Of a stretch of DNA of 64,000 bases, positions 12,450 to 24,334 are shown in pieces. The translations under genes and the position numbers were made by a program. The stretch comes from Synaphobranchus kaupii (lineage: Eukaryota; Chordata; Actinopteri; Anguilliformes; Synaphobranchidae): the NCBI GenBank assembly GCA_029718625.1, contig CM056383.1:19879930-19943929 (forward strand), given 5' to 3'. The number at the start of each line of letters is the position of its first letter. Position 1 is the first letter of the stretch. The notes under the pieces were generated by a model. The model saw nothing but the letters and a program-made list of their open reading frames with translations, had not been told where the DNA came from and searched no databases.

Positions 12450-13020
12450 CAGGGGAAACAACCTTTAAAGTGATCCATCCATATCTACTGCATATCTGGC
12501 AGCAGAGTGATGGTTTGGGGCTCGTTTGATACCTCAGACCCTTGATGACTTACAGCTATTTTACCAACCATATATTCCATACTGTTCCAGCATAATTTAC
12601 AGCTAAATCTAGTTCCACCCCCCAATTCCTATAGAGATCCATTCAAATGCAGAGACGTTATAGTATCGCTTGTAAGAGTATTTTGATGTTGTTGGGTCAC
12701 AGACATCAGGAAGTCATGGCATGCAAAGGATATGCGACCAAATATTAAAAATGATTACTTAATTCTATATATAAATGCAGGGGTGCCAATAATTGTGGCA
12801 CATGTGGTTTTGTTAAAAATAATTATTTCTTGATGAGGGATTTTTTTTTCTCATAATAAATTTACTTTAATTGAAGGTTGGATTACTCTAATTTTTTAGT
12901 GTGAGATTAAGCTAATTCACAAAATTACTTCACCAAATTTTTTAATTATTATTCACCAAATTTTTTATAACCCTTTTTACTCATCTTTACCACCCGTGCC
13001 AATAATAGTGGAGGGCATTG
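12450..13020. mobile_element. Tc1-type noncoding MITE, copy B (inverted arm)
   Basis: Reverse complement of roughly the left 580 bp of copy A: it contains CAGGGGTGCCAATAATTGTG, ATCAGGAAGTCATGGCAT and ends GGAGGGCATTG followed by TA. It abuts another Tc1 element at 13029. Confidence 0.8.
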
Positions 13021-13028
13021 TATATATA

Positions 13029-13569
13029 CACTGCCTGGCCAAAAAAAAAGTCGCACTCTATTATTTCGTTGGACTGCCTTTAGCTTTGATTATGGCGCGC
13101 ATTTGTCGTGGCATTGTTTCGACAACCTTATGCAACATCACAACATTTATTTCCGTCCAGAGTTGCATTCATTTTTGGCCGAGATCTTGTATTGATGACG
13201 GGAGAGTCAAACCACTCCGTAGAGTCTTCTCCAGCACATCCCAAAGACTTTCAATGGGGTTGAGGTCAGGACTCTGGTGGCCAATTCATGTGTGAAACTG
13301 ATTCCTCATGCTCCCTGAACCACTTTTTCACAATTTGAGCACGATGAATCTTGGCATTGTCGTCCTGGAATATGCCCATTGATGGGATAACCTGGTCATT
13401 CAGTACATTCTGGTACTCAGCTGACTTCATTTTATTGCTGCATAACATTGCTGAGCCTAGACCTGACCAATTGAAGCAACCCCAGATCATAACACTGCCT
13501 CCAGGGGCTTGTACAGTGGGCACTATGCATGACGGGTGCAACAGCGACTTTTTTTTTGGCCAGGCAGTG
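13029..13569 (-). mobile_element. Tc1-like deletion derivative, copy 2
   Basis: The same ends as copy 1 with TA on each side (13027, 13570), but opposite orientation. The minus strand encodes [18 protein letters not shown] then [19 protein letters not shown], retaining the second catalytic Asp. N-terminal transposase sequence is absent. Confidence 0.9.
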
Positions 13570-13730
13570 TATATCATTAGTTCATGCACAAGAAAGCTAA
13601 CAAAATGTCTAGAGTTGATTCTTAGTGTGGAATCTGCATTTGGAGTCTGTGAACATGAGGACCAAAAAGTGTCAATGCCAGTAAAGCAGGCGATCATGGG
13701 GTGGAAGAATAAGAATAGATTGCCAAAACA

Positions 13731-13756
13731 GTGTGTGTGTGTGTGTGTGTGTGTGT
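13731..13756. repeat. (GT)13 microsatellite
   Basis: Uninterrupted GT dinucleotides after CCAAAACA. Confidence 0.95.
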
Positions 13757-13907
13757 CAAAATTAACTGTTTGGTACATTGTTAAGAAGCAAGAATGCACT
13801 GGTGAGATCAGAAATAGCAAAAACCTGGTAGATCACAGAAGAACACTATAGTGGATGACCAAAGAATATATTCAATTGTGATGAAAACCCCCCTCAACTG
13901 TTTAACA

Positions 13908-16608
13908 GATGAAGAACACTCTCCAGGATGTAGGCATAGATGAAGAACACTCTCCAGGATGTAGGCATAGATGAAGAACACTCTCCAGGATGTAGGCATA
14001 GATGAAGCACACTCTCCAGGACGTAGGCATAGATGAAGAACACTCTACAGGATGTAGGCATAGATGAAGAACACTCTACAGGATGTAGGCATAGATGAAG
14101 AACACTCTACAGGATGTAGGCATAGATGAAGAACACTCTCCAGGATGTAGGCATAGATGAAGAACACTCTCCAGGATGTAGGCATAGATGAAGAACACTC
14201 TCCAGGACGTAGGCATAGATGAAGAACACTCTCCAGGATGTAGGCATAGATGAAGAACACTCTCCAGGACGTAGGCATAGATGAAGAACACTCTCCAGGA
14301 TGTAGGCATAGATAAAGAACACTCTACAGGATGTAGGCATAGATGAAGAACACTCTCCAGGATGTAGGCATAGATGAAGAACAGTCTACAGGATGTAGGC
14401 ATAGATGAAGAACACTCTACAGGATGTAGGCATAGATGAAGAACACTCTACAGGATGTAGGCATAGATGAAGAACACTCTACAGGATGTAGGCATAGATG
14501 AAGAACACTCTCCAGGATGTAGGCATAGATGAAGAACACTCTACAGGATGTAGGCATAGATGAAGAACACTCTCCAGGATGTAGGCATAGATGAAGAACA
14601 CTCTACAGGATGTAGGCATAGATGAAGAACACTCTCCAGGATGTAGGCATAGATGAAGAACACTCTACAGGATGTAGGCATAGATGAAGAACACTCTACA
14701 GGATGTAGGCATAGATGAAGAACACTCTCCAGGATGTAGGCATAGATGAAGAACACTCTACAGGATGTAGGCATAGATGAAGAACACTCTCCAGGATGTA
14801 GGCATAGATTAAGAACACTCTCCAGGACGTAGGCATAGATGAAGAACACTCTCCAGGATGTAGGCATAGATGAAGAACACTCTCCAGGACGTAGGCATAG
14901 ATGAAGAACACTCTCCAGGACGTAGGCATAGATGAAGAACACTCTACAGGATGTAGACATAGATGAAGAACACTCTACAGGATGTAGGCATAGATGAAGA
15001 ACACTCTACAGGATGTAGACATAGATGAAGAACACTCTACAGGATGTAGGCAGAGATGAAGAACACTCTACAGGGTGTAGGCATAGATGAAGAACACTCT
15101 ACAGGATGTAGGCATAGATGAAGAACACTCTACAGGATGTAGGCAGAGATGAAGAACACTCTACAGGGTGTAGGCATAGATGAAGAACACTCTACAGGAT
15201 GTAGGCATAGATGAAGAACACTCTACAGGATGTAGGCATAGATGAAGAACACTCTACAGGGTGTAGGCATAGATGAAGAACACTCTACAGGATGTAGGCA
15301 TAGATGAAGAACACTCTCCAGGATGTAGGCATAGATGAAGAACACTCTACAGGATGTAGGTATAGATGAAGAACACTCTACAGGATGTAGGCATAGATGA
15401 AGAACACTCTCCAGGATGTAGGCATAGATGAAGAACACTCTACAGGATGTAGGCATAGATGAAGAACACTCTACAGGATGTAGGCATAGATGAAGAACAC
15501 TCTACAGGATGTAGGCATAGATGAAGAACACTCTACAGGGTGTAGGCATAGATGAAGAACACTCTACAGGATGTAGGCATAGATGAAGAACACTCTACAG
15601 GGTGTAGGTATAGATGAAGAACACTCTACAGGATGTAGGCATAGATGAAGAACACTCTCCAGGATGTAGGCATAGATGAAGAACACTCTACAGGATGTAG
15701 GCATAGATGAAGAACACTCTACAGGATGTAGGCATAGATGAAGAACACTCTACAGGATGTAGGCATAGATGAAGAACACTCTACAGGATGTAGGCATAGA
15801 TGAAGAACACTCTACAGGATGTAGCCATAGATGAAGAACACTCTACAGGATGTAGGCATAGATGAAGAACACTCTCCAGGACGTAGGCATAGATGAAGAA
15901 CACTCTCCAGGATGTAGGCATAGATGAAGAACACTCTCCAGGACGTAGGTATAGATGAAGAACACTCTACAGGATGTAGGCATAGATGAAGAACACTCTA
16001 CAGGATGTAGGCATAGATGAAGAACACTCTACAGGATGTAGGCATAGATGAAGAACACTCTACAGGATGTAGACATAGATGAAGAACACTCTCCAGGATG
16101 TAGGCATAGATGAAGAACACTCTCCAGGACGTAGCCATAGATGAAGAACACTCTACAGGATGTAGACATAGATGAAGAACACTTCCCAGGATGTAGGCAT
16201 AGATGAAGAACACTCTACAGGATGTAGGCATAGATGAAGAACACTCTACAGGATGTAGGCATAGATGAAGAACACTCTCCAGGATGTAGGCATAGATGAA
16301 GAACACTCTACAGGATGTAGGCATAGATGAAGAACACTCTCCAGGATGTAGGCATAGATAAAGAACACTCTACAGGATGTAGGCATAGATGAAGAACACT
16401 CTACAGGATGTAGGCATAGATGAAGAACACTCTCCAGGATGTAGGCATAGATAAAGAACACTCTACAGGATGTAGGCATAGATGAAGAACACTCTCCAGG
16501 ATGTAGGCATAGATGAAGAACACTCTCCAGGATGTAGGCATAGATGAAGAACACTCTACAGGATGTAGGCATAGATGAAGAACACTCTACAGGATGTAGG
16601 CATAGATG
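13908..16608. repeat. 31-bp minisatellite, 87 units
   Basis: Units begin GATGAAGAACACTCT and end GGATGTAGGCATA. 87 x 31 = 2697 bp places the end of the last full unit at 16604, exactly where GGCATA is seen, so indels are absent or balanced. Substitutions define unit types: CTCTCCAGG or CTCTACAGG, then ATG, ACG or GTG. ACG was seen only with the CCAGG type, GTG only with the ACAGG type. Minus-strand frames of up to 139 codons are by-products: 31 is not a multiple of 3, so they read a 31-residue super-repeat, and CTGTAG in the ACAGG type creates stops. No gene is implied. Confidence 0.98.
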
Positions 16609-17346
16609 TGTCAAAGACTAAAATAAAGAGAAGACTACACCCGCATAACCTCACTGTGGTTCACTGCAAGATGCAGACCACTAGTAAGCCCTCAGCACGG
16701 AACAGCCAGGTTAGCAGTTTTACTGCTTCTTGAAATTCGCATCAGCCTTGTAACTTTATCCTCCTACAGGAAGGTTCTTGGTATGTTTTTAATCTGATAG
16801 AAATTGTTGCTTTATGCTGACAGAGTCTAACACATAGTTATTGCGCTTTTGACACAAAATAAGTGAAATGCATGTTTCAAATTGTAAGAGGCTTCATTTA
16901 GGCTTTTTTTTTTTTTTATTAAAAATTTTATTTACCACCAGCATGTCTTAAAGGCCATACATTTCCCAGACTTTGACAGTATTTACTGGCCAAACCCACC
17001 AATTGCTGGTTAATGCAAACTTTGATATACAAAACTATATTTATACAGTTTTTTGCCTAACACTGGATGGGGAATGCTGAGTTTGTGCAATGAATTGGGG
17101 AGCACAGCTCAGAAAAACCACTCCATGTTCTTAAAATGAGCATGTGCTGAGGTCGCAGATGGGTCACAGAAGGTCAGAGGCCTGTCACCTCATATCGATC
17201 TGCTCGTCATGTGTCCGGCCTGCCATAGCGTTAACCTGGTACAGCAGGGAATGCTTCAGTCAGCATTGATAGCCCTCAGGAAGGTTTCCAGACACTAGCC
17301 TACCGGGGAGGCCCATTGCGCACACAAACACATAAATATGGATGCA

Positions 17347-17348
<2 letters not shown>

Positions 17349-17393
<45 letters not shown>

Positions 17394-17397
17394 ACAG
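17349..17397. repeat. (CA)n microsatellite
   Basis: About 49 bp of CA with one ATA interruption. Confidence 0.95.
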
Positions 17398-19156
17398 ATC
17401 TCACCTTAATTTCCTCAATCTCTCTTACTCAGCCGTCAGTCTTGCTGATGGACTGTCTCCAAGCAGCAGAGGTCATTGGCCAGCCTCAAGAAAGTCATTT
17501 GCTATCACAGCTTCATAGACCCTATCACACTTTACGATTTACTGTACGCAAGTGTGCATGTTTATCTTTAATATAGGCATAGTATCTTGCGTTTCATCGA
17601 GTCTTAAGCATGGTGCATTGGGTGATAAATTGGCAAAAAAACTTTGATTATAAAAGTATGATTAATTTCTTTTTTAATAGTACATTTTCTTTCCGCACTT
17701 TTGATGCACATAACCTGATGGTTCTATGAGCCTGATAAATCATGATCTTGTGTAGGTGTTGACGATGATTCCAGCTAACCAAACCTTTGACCAATAAAGT
17801 AATGCTAGCTATAACTTTTTAGAACCAAATCAAATTGCAAGAAATCATTCTCACAAACTGTAATTTTCTGTTCTTGATGATGTATATGTATATGATATAT
17901 CTGTAGTCAAACCTGGGGATTAAATAGAGACCAGAGACCTTCTACATTTCTCCCTAATGGGGGTTGTATTGAAGAGGGAATCAATTTGAATATCGAATAT
18001 AATATTTTTTCATCACAGCTATTTGCTGTACATAGAAGATAAATCATGCAACTTATTTAACAATGCTAGCTTTTCACTGTACATAGAGCTATTTATAACT
18101 ATTCCGCTACCTGTACCACTCATTGATTTGTGAATTTGTTACTACAGGCCTTTTGAGAGCCTGTGCTATGTATTGCCAGGGACCTGCTCTTCCACTGGAC
18201 TTCTGAAAGATCTGTAGTATGTTGGTATCTAGTCGGCATAAGCAGTTACGTTATTAAACACAAATTCTCAAAATCACCAAGGCTCTGATTTCATTGCAGT
18301 TTGGAATCCCATTTTTTCTGAATAATAATTTTGTTTTGGACTGCTGTCCACACATTTTCATCTGTGACCCACATCAAACTCTAAGTTTAAACTTATGGTT
18401 GCATTCTGAGAGGTTACAAATTAGCTCAGATCATCTACATTTCAATTTTGACTTTTATTTGTCTAGCTCACTAAAATCAAGACCTCTGGTAACTGCTCCT
18501 TCATACCAGTGGAGATCCCCTCAAAGATTAATTTGTTTTTGTAACTTACTTTCAGTTTTTCTTGAACAGAAGCATTCCCCCGCAATTAAATTAAGCTGGT
18601 TATTATGGCATGCCTGTGTTGGCTGTTGTATTCTTGCGTGTTTAGGCTGCTGATGATGTCATTCACCAGTGCTGTGATATTCTTGGCAAAGATAAGCGGT
18701 TCCGAAAGATTTAATTGGCCACGTAAAATCTAATCCAGGTGTACACACAAATCACATGCAAGCTGAAATGGAGAAATAGGCCTACCACAGAACTCGAAGA
18801 TTGCAACTTCTTGCTGTCTAGATATTGAGCATTAAACGTCTGATATGTCAAAAATAAATAAATACAATTTTGATTTACGGCAGTTAAATGACCTGTGTAA
18901 ATATGGCACATGTATGCAAACATAAAAAGTTAGCAAGATAGTCAGCTACCAGTGTAACAGAATTAAAATAAATAACGTACATAACTAAATGCAATAGACA
19001 GTACACACGATGATCAGTGGTAGAGAATCAGTGAGAAGTGTTAGTAATGGAGGTACAAGTCATATGAGTCTATATTTAAATAGACATGAAACTTTACACG
19101 TAGAAAGTAACTGTGTTTATAATTCATTCACACAAGAAAAAGAATATGTTGGGAGC

Positions 19157-19377
19157 AGGGTGTGAAATTAACACCTGCCACCGGCCAAATGCTGGTAAAA
19201 TTTTGATTGTGGCTGGTAAGATTTTCTGTTCTAGCAGCCATTTTGGCAGGTAACCAAGCAGCTTGTGTTATATTGTAAAAGGTATTGTGGCCTGTAAAAT
19301 ATTGAAAATGGTTGGTGATTTGTAGCAGCCAAAATCCACTCTGGCCAGTGGGTGAAAAAGTTATTTTCATGCCCTGT
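19157..19377. mobile_element. hAT-type MITE with perfect 8-bp target duplication
   Basis: 221-bp element with ends AGGGTGTGAAATTAAC and GTTATTTTCATGCCCTGT. TTGGGAGC occurs immediately before (19149-19156) and after (19378-19385). Noncoding; includes repeated CTGGTAA/CCGGCC segments. Confidence 0.9.
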
Positions 19378-19507
19378 TTGGGAGCAAAAATATTATTAAC
19401 AGGATATGCAAAGAAAGTTGGCACAATGCCAAGAAAGAAACAGTGGTGGTGTATGTCCAAGTGGTGCAAACAGGTAACAGAACACCTGCGGAGCCACAGT
19501 AGGAAAT

Positions 19508-19517
19508 GAGAGAGACA

Positions 19518-19590
<73 letters not shown>
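19508..19590. repeat. (GA)n microsatellite
   Basis: GA tract with periodic GACA interruptions. Confidence 0.95.
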
Positions 19591-19591
<1 letters not shown>

Positions 19592-21614
19592 AAGTTATTT
19601 GCAGACAAATATATGCAGAGAGGAAGAGAGAGGTAGCCAGACAGAGTAAGAGACAGGTCATAGTGTGTTTTTTCATGGAGAGTCACTGCAGGCAGAGGAA
19701 GTGATTGGAGTGACTGCCATAAAAAAAATAAAACGATCAAGTCTGTTTACATTTAATAGTTTTCAGTTAGCTGTAACTACTGTTTGAAATCTCCTTTCCT
19801 GGTCTGGATTTGTGTAGGATGCACACGTTGTAGCAATTACAGCTGTTAAGGGGGAAAAAAAGAATAACATTGCAGTTGCTTCATATAGGCAGTCAGACTT
19901 ATACCAAATTAACTCCTTCTCTAGGATCACCTTTTTGAACACAAGTCCGAAAATAAAATGGTTACTGGTCTTGAACCTCTTTGACTATACAGGCATAATC
20001 CTGATCTCTTCTGTAAGGTAACCTTTAGAAGTTTGTTTTCCAGTAGTCAGAATTACTGTACGTATTACTGTAACAATGTAACAGAACAGCAAACACAGTG
20101 GAAGTGAAAGTTTTTTTTTTCTTTCTTTTTTTGCCGGGATAAGGATACCGACTTTACAATGATTTGTGTCGTCTGGGGATTTCCAGAACACACAGAACTA
20201 GCAGAATCATCAGTTTGATTGTGTCATGTTACAAAATAAGGAACCGTTGTTGCTATAAAATTTGAATCGTAAAATAATAGAGATAGAATCATGAGTTGTA
20301 TCACTTTCAATCGGTATATTTTGTTACCAGATTACAGATTGAAAATTTTAAAAAAGTTTTAAAAAAAGGCAATGAATGCAAATAAAATAAACCGTGCTGG
20401 TTAAGGGGTTAAGACGTTTAAGAATGTATTTTTTGTTAATCTTTTTTAATTTAAAAAATGTATTTTGTTACGCAACTGTCACAGACAATTGTAAATGAAT
20501 CGGAGGACAAAATACACCTGATTTACCCAAACTATTGCATCAGCGTCTTAGAAATCCATATACTTTTACAACAATTTAGAAAAACTCTGCATTCACAGTA
20601 TCATTTCATTGCTGACAGTGTCACTACAGTGTCACGTTTTTGGTGACGATGTTCGGCTTTCATTGATAGGGACGGCCTTAGCCAATGCTCACCATGGTCA
20701 AGGTTCCAGCCCTGGGCTCCTCTGCCAGGTGGCCTTATGGTATGTCTGCCTGGTCATCCCAGGAAAAACTGGTCTCTTTGTGTTCTGCCCAGACCTGCGT
20801 CAGTTTGAGGCTCCACCTTTTCGTTTCCATGGTAACGCCATCTTGATCTGCACAGACTTGAAGCCAAAGGACACGTCGGTCACGCTGAAATTCCAACGCT
20901 GTTAACCCAGGATTTCCTGGGCTCAGACTCTTTACAGGCTGGTTGAATATTTGATATAATATTATAATTTTGTTTTGTTTCCAGTCACCTGCAGCCAATG
21001 TTATTCTACGTACATTTTCTTCATAACTAAAATTAGACCACCCTGTTTGCTGTGTGTCTTTAGCCAGGTAATGGTTTATATACCAGAGCTGTCAGCCAAT
21101 TCAAAACCAGTGTTTTCCTACTTTAGCTGTATAAACAGAGAGTGTCTTTATGGTATTTTAATGGAGGCGATGACATATAAATTCAGTTGCATTTACATAA
21201 AGCTCAGGATTCAGACATTTGTCTGACTCGGGGTGTGATTTGCACAGACTGCATTTTATACTGCATTTTATAACCAAAGCCCTCAGGTTAATGCTGTGAA
21301 GGCTTCAATCCAGTGAAGGGACTTACTATATGGATCCATGCTGTCATATATTGCTTTGTGTAACAGAAAATTGTAGAGCTGACTTATATCTTATACCTGC
21401 AGCGCTTTCCTTCTGCATCCTCTCTGTTCCCCTGTAGTCTGAATTCCACAGGACTTGCTAATGTACAGGCGTCCCTGAACTCTATTTATGTGTGTTTCCA
21501 ATGATTACATCTTGCTTAGCATAGTTGACCTACATTAGCGCTTTAATGAAGTTACATCCATACACTAGCTTTGGTCTAAGATAGATGCTAGCCTGGTATA
21601 TATTAGTTTCTCAA

Positions 21615-21690
21615 ATAGCTCACGTGGATGTGCTTAAGTTGCTCTGGATAAGAGAACCTGCTAAATGAATGAAATATAATGTAATGCTTA
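21615..21690 (-). repeat. SINE tail relic
   Basis: TTGCTCTGGATAAGAGAACC followed by TGCTAAATGAATG and AATATAATGTAATG is a decayed version of the tail seen at 55903-55960. Confidence 0.5.
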
Positions 21691-22768
21691 GAGGAGAGCA
21701 GAGAACCAGCTCTGCTGCGGCCTTAAAGGGAAGCTGTGGACTTCCTTGGTGGATCGATGCCAAACAATTACTAAAAACCACGTTGAATCACAGAATAACC
21801 ATATTGATTCCAGGATAAAACTAAAATGCGTAATGGTTTTGCAGAGGGAGTGTAACCTACCAGAAAATTAAAACGGACAAAAGACTGGGAACAGAAACAC
21901 GCAACATGTACTTGTTCAGTATATACTGTATATATTTGGTACCTGCTTTTGCAAGTCTACAGGGTGGATTCTTCCCCCCACTCTGGCAACGTATGATATC
22001 TGCACTTTCACCAGAGCGGCTCACATGAGATGCTGAGCTCAAATCGGAGCGCATTGCCCACAATGGCGAGTGCGAAGTCGAACAGAAATGTTTAGAGCGC
22101 ATTCGCTTTGCTTGCATTCTTTCATGTAGGGCCGCTCTTACAACAACAGTGCGGGTTACCTCAGGACATCGCCGATTGAGGGAGGCTTGTCTTGTTGCAT
22201 TTGGCTCTCTCTCATGCGTTCTCTCTCTAAAAGGTACAGTACTGCTGCCTCAGAGAAGCACACGGGGGTCCTCTGTTCTGACCCTCTGCGAGAACTAGAC
22301 AAAAATGGTTCCGTGGATGCCTCATCAAAGTAATGATGTTCTAATCAAAGGCAATAAATGCTATCCTACAACAAAAACAACAAAACAAAAACTATTTCTT
22401 CAACACAAAGGAAAGACAAATGAAGTATAAATCTTCCATACGAATAATTATTCTGTTTTTTTTTCTGGCTGGAGGAGACGTGATGCTTTCATGTTAAGAT
22501 TTATACTTGACTCATCTTTCTTTTGTGTTGAAGAAATAGTGTTATAGCTCTTGTTGGAAATATATATCAGTATCCTTTTTGTATGGCAGCTGAAATAACC
22601 GGGGTCTTTAAATAGCTTGCACATATAAATCTGAAGAGACAGAGAAGAAGTGGCTTGCTGGCTTGGATTGTTGAGGCATTTAATCTGCCTAATATTGTTG
22701 CAGTGCTCCAAGAACTATATTAGCTTGTAATCAGATTCTAACAGTTCATTAAACCTGTCTCCTCTGAG

Positions 22769-22842
22769 CCCTCTCTCTCTCTCTCTCCCCTCTCTCTCTC
22801 TCCTCTCTCTCTCTCTCTCCCCTCTCTCTCTCTCTCTCTCCC

Positions 22843-22886
<44 letters not shown>

Positions 22887-22894
22887 CTCTCTCA
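22769..22894. repeat. (CT)n microsatellite
   Basis: About 126 bp of CT with recurrent CCCC interruptions; apparent Arg/Glu-rich minus-strand frames here are artefacts. Confidence 0.97.
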
Positions 22895-23359
22895 CTGTGC
22901 TGCTGGTTTCCTCTTTGTCCGTGTACAAAGCAGCCTGAGGGGTATTTCTCGGGCACTGTCTCCGCTGTGAAAACACTTCCCTCCTGAAGTATGGAGGGAG
23001 AGTAATGGCATGAGCTGCCTCTTCCCTGGATATGGGCAGGAACTGAGCGCAATGCCCCCCGGCCTCCGCCCCCACTCTCCCCAGCTCCCGCTCCCACCCC
23101 GTTCTCATGGCACCGCATGCAGATGATCTCCTAAACAAAGTGGAACCAAATCAAATAAAACCTCTGTGAGGTCAGCTAAAAATGGTCCGTGGGAGACACA
23201 GGACTTCCTTAAAGGACGTGTACACCGTATTAGGCTTAGTGCATTGTATTTTTGTATTTGTATTTTGTTTCGCGTCACTTCTGAGAACATATGTAATGTG
23301 CGGGGACCTCCTTCCCAAACACACGTGTACATATGTATCAAATACTTAACTACACAAGC

Positions 23360-23361
<2 letters not shown>

Positions 23362-23392
<31 letters not shown>
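23362..23392. repeat. (CA)n microsatellite
   Basis: CA dinucleotides after CAAGCACACG. Confidence 0.93.
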
Positions 23393-24251
23393 TGAATGGC
23401 TGCTTGGAATGTTTGGAAGGTTGACAGAATCCTAAATCCCAAAGACCACGGTACAACATGATACCATCCTGTAACACTTTTGGACTTTTTTTAACACTCA
23501 AATGCATGAACAGACAGCATTTTCTATTAATGATAGCATATGTATGTATTCACCAGTTTTGGAGTGGTGTCTGTAAGACAATTTCCTCACTGCAGTATTC
23601 ACTATCAATTGGAAAAAGTGCAGACTTTCATGCACATCGTCCAAAACATGGGTTGACTATACAGTCTACCAGCGGAGCTACCCAGGCATTGTGGTTCCCA
23701 TAAATAGTTTTAGATGTAATGGATTTTTTTAAGGTTTCTTAATGTTAGATATACACATATGGGTTTATACATAACTCAAATATGTATTCTGCAGGTGCTG
23801 TAGCTGTGTGTTTTAAGTGAAATAGAATGGTTTTCTGTGAAAATTATTAATCGTGAGGGTGATTGAAGGCCCTTTTGATGCCTGTTTGTTGATTTAATTC
23901 CCTCAGAAGCATCATTTACAGTTCTGTGGGTTGATCTATACAAGTATACAGATTTTGGCCTGTGCTTTTACATGTTGAATAGTATAGAGTACAGTTATGA
24001 CGCATGTGCCCCACTCTCCACCCATTACACATTTTTAAATAAGGCTAGACTTTTCTGTGTAACTGAGTTTTGACTGAAAGAAATTATAAACTTTTAGCAA
24101 AACCTTCCTTTCCACGACTACGCTGCATTTAATGGTGTGATTTATTGCTTTTAACAGAAACCTGAAACAGGAAGTGTCGACACTGTAGAGTCTTGTATGT
24201 ACACTGTATGTCCTGGTTTCTTACACCTCTCTCTCTCTCTCTCGCCCACAG

Positions 24252-24334
24252 CCGCCATTAATAACAGGATGTTAATGCTTGACGGGATGCCGGCAGTCAG
24301 AGTCAAAGCAGAACCTTTGGAATCTGAGCGAGGG
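24252..24334 (+). CDS. klf12: klf12 exon with NRMLMLDG and first VKxE site
   Basis: The exon follows a CT-rich tract and the acceptor CGCCCACAG and ends at the donor GGG|GTAAGC. It starts at codon position 2 and ends on a whole codon. The readable protein runs AAINNRMLMLDGMPAVRVKA and then EPLESERG, matching the KLF12 N-terminus after its first ~17 residues. VKAE is a candidate SUMO-acceptor site of the psi-K-x-E type. An in-frame ATG at 24269-24271 could serve as an alternative start, but the family normally starts in an earlier exon, and none resembling it was found upstream in the window. The residues before NRM differ from the mammalian ones, so the exon edge there is a little less certain than the rest. 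Confidence 0.9.

Larger units (their letters stand above)
1..24251 (+). other. upstream klf12 intron or 5' region, no coding exon recognised
   Basis: Nothing with splice sites and KLF-like coding sequence was seen on either strand. Besides the repeats listed separately, stretches with nothing I can name are about 1-500, 3790-6090, 7690-9600 (except the G run), 9845-11195, 16610-19140, 19600-22765 and 22900-24190. Of these, 1-400, 20640-20930 and 22895-23200 look non-repetitive and more GC-balanced and could be conserved noncoding elements, but that is a guess without alignment. Confidence 0.6.

Noticed and set aside
13908..16608. Possible CRISPR array
   Set aside because: The 31-bp units are contiguous with no unique spacers, in an animal genome.
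14045..16614. Several minus-strand frames of 77-139 codons with MPTS(C/W)RVFFIYAYILES-like repeats
   Set aside because: They follow from the 31-bp minisatellite unit; stops come and go with the CCAGG/ACAGG variant. No evidence of a repeat protein gene.
22738..23138. Glu/Arg-rich minus-strand frames of 126-129 codons
   Set aside because: Half of each is the (CT)n tract; no splice or family support.
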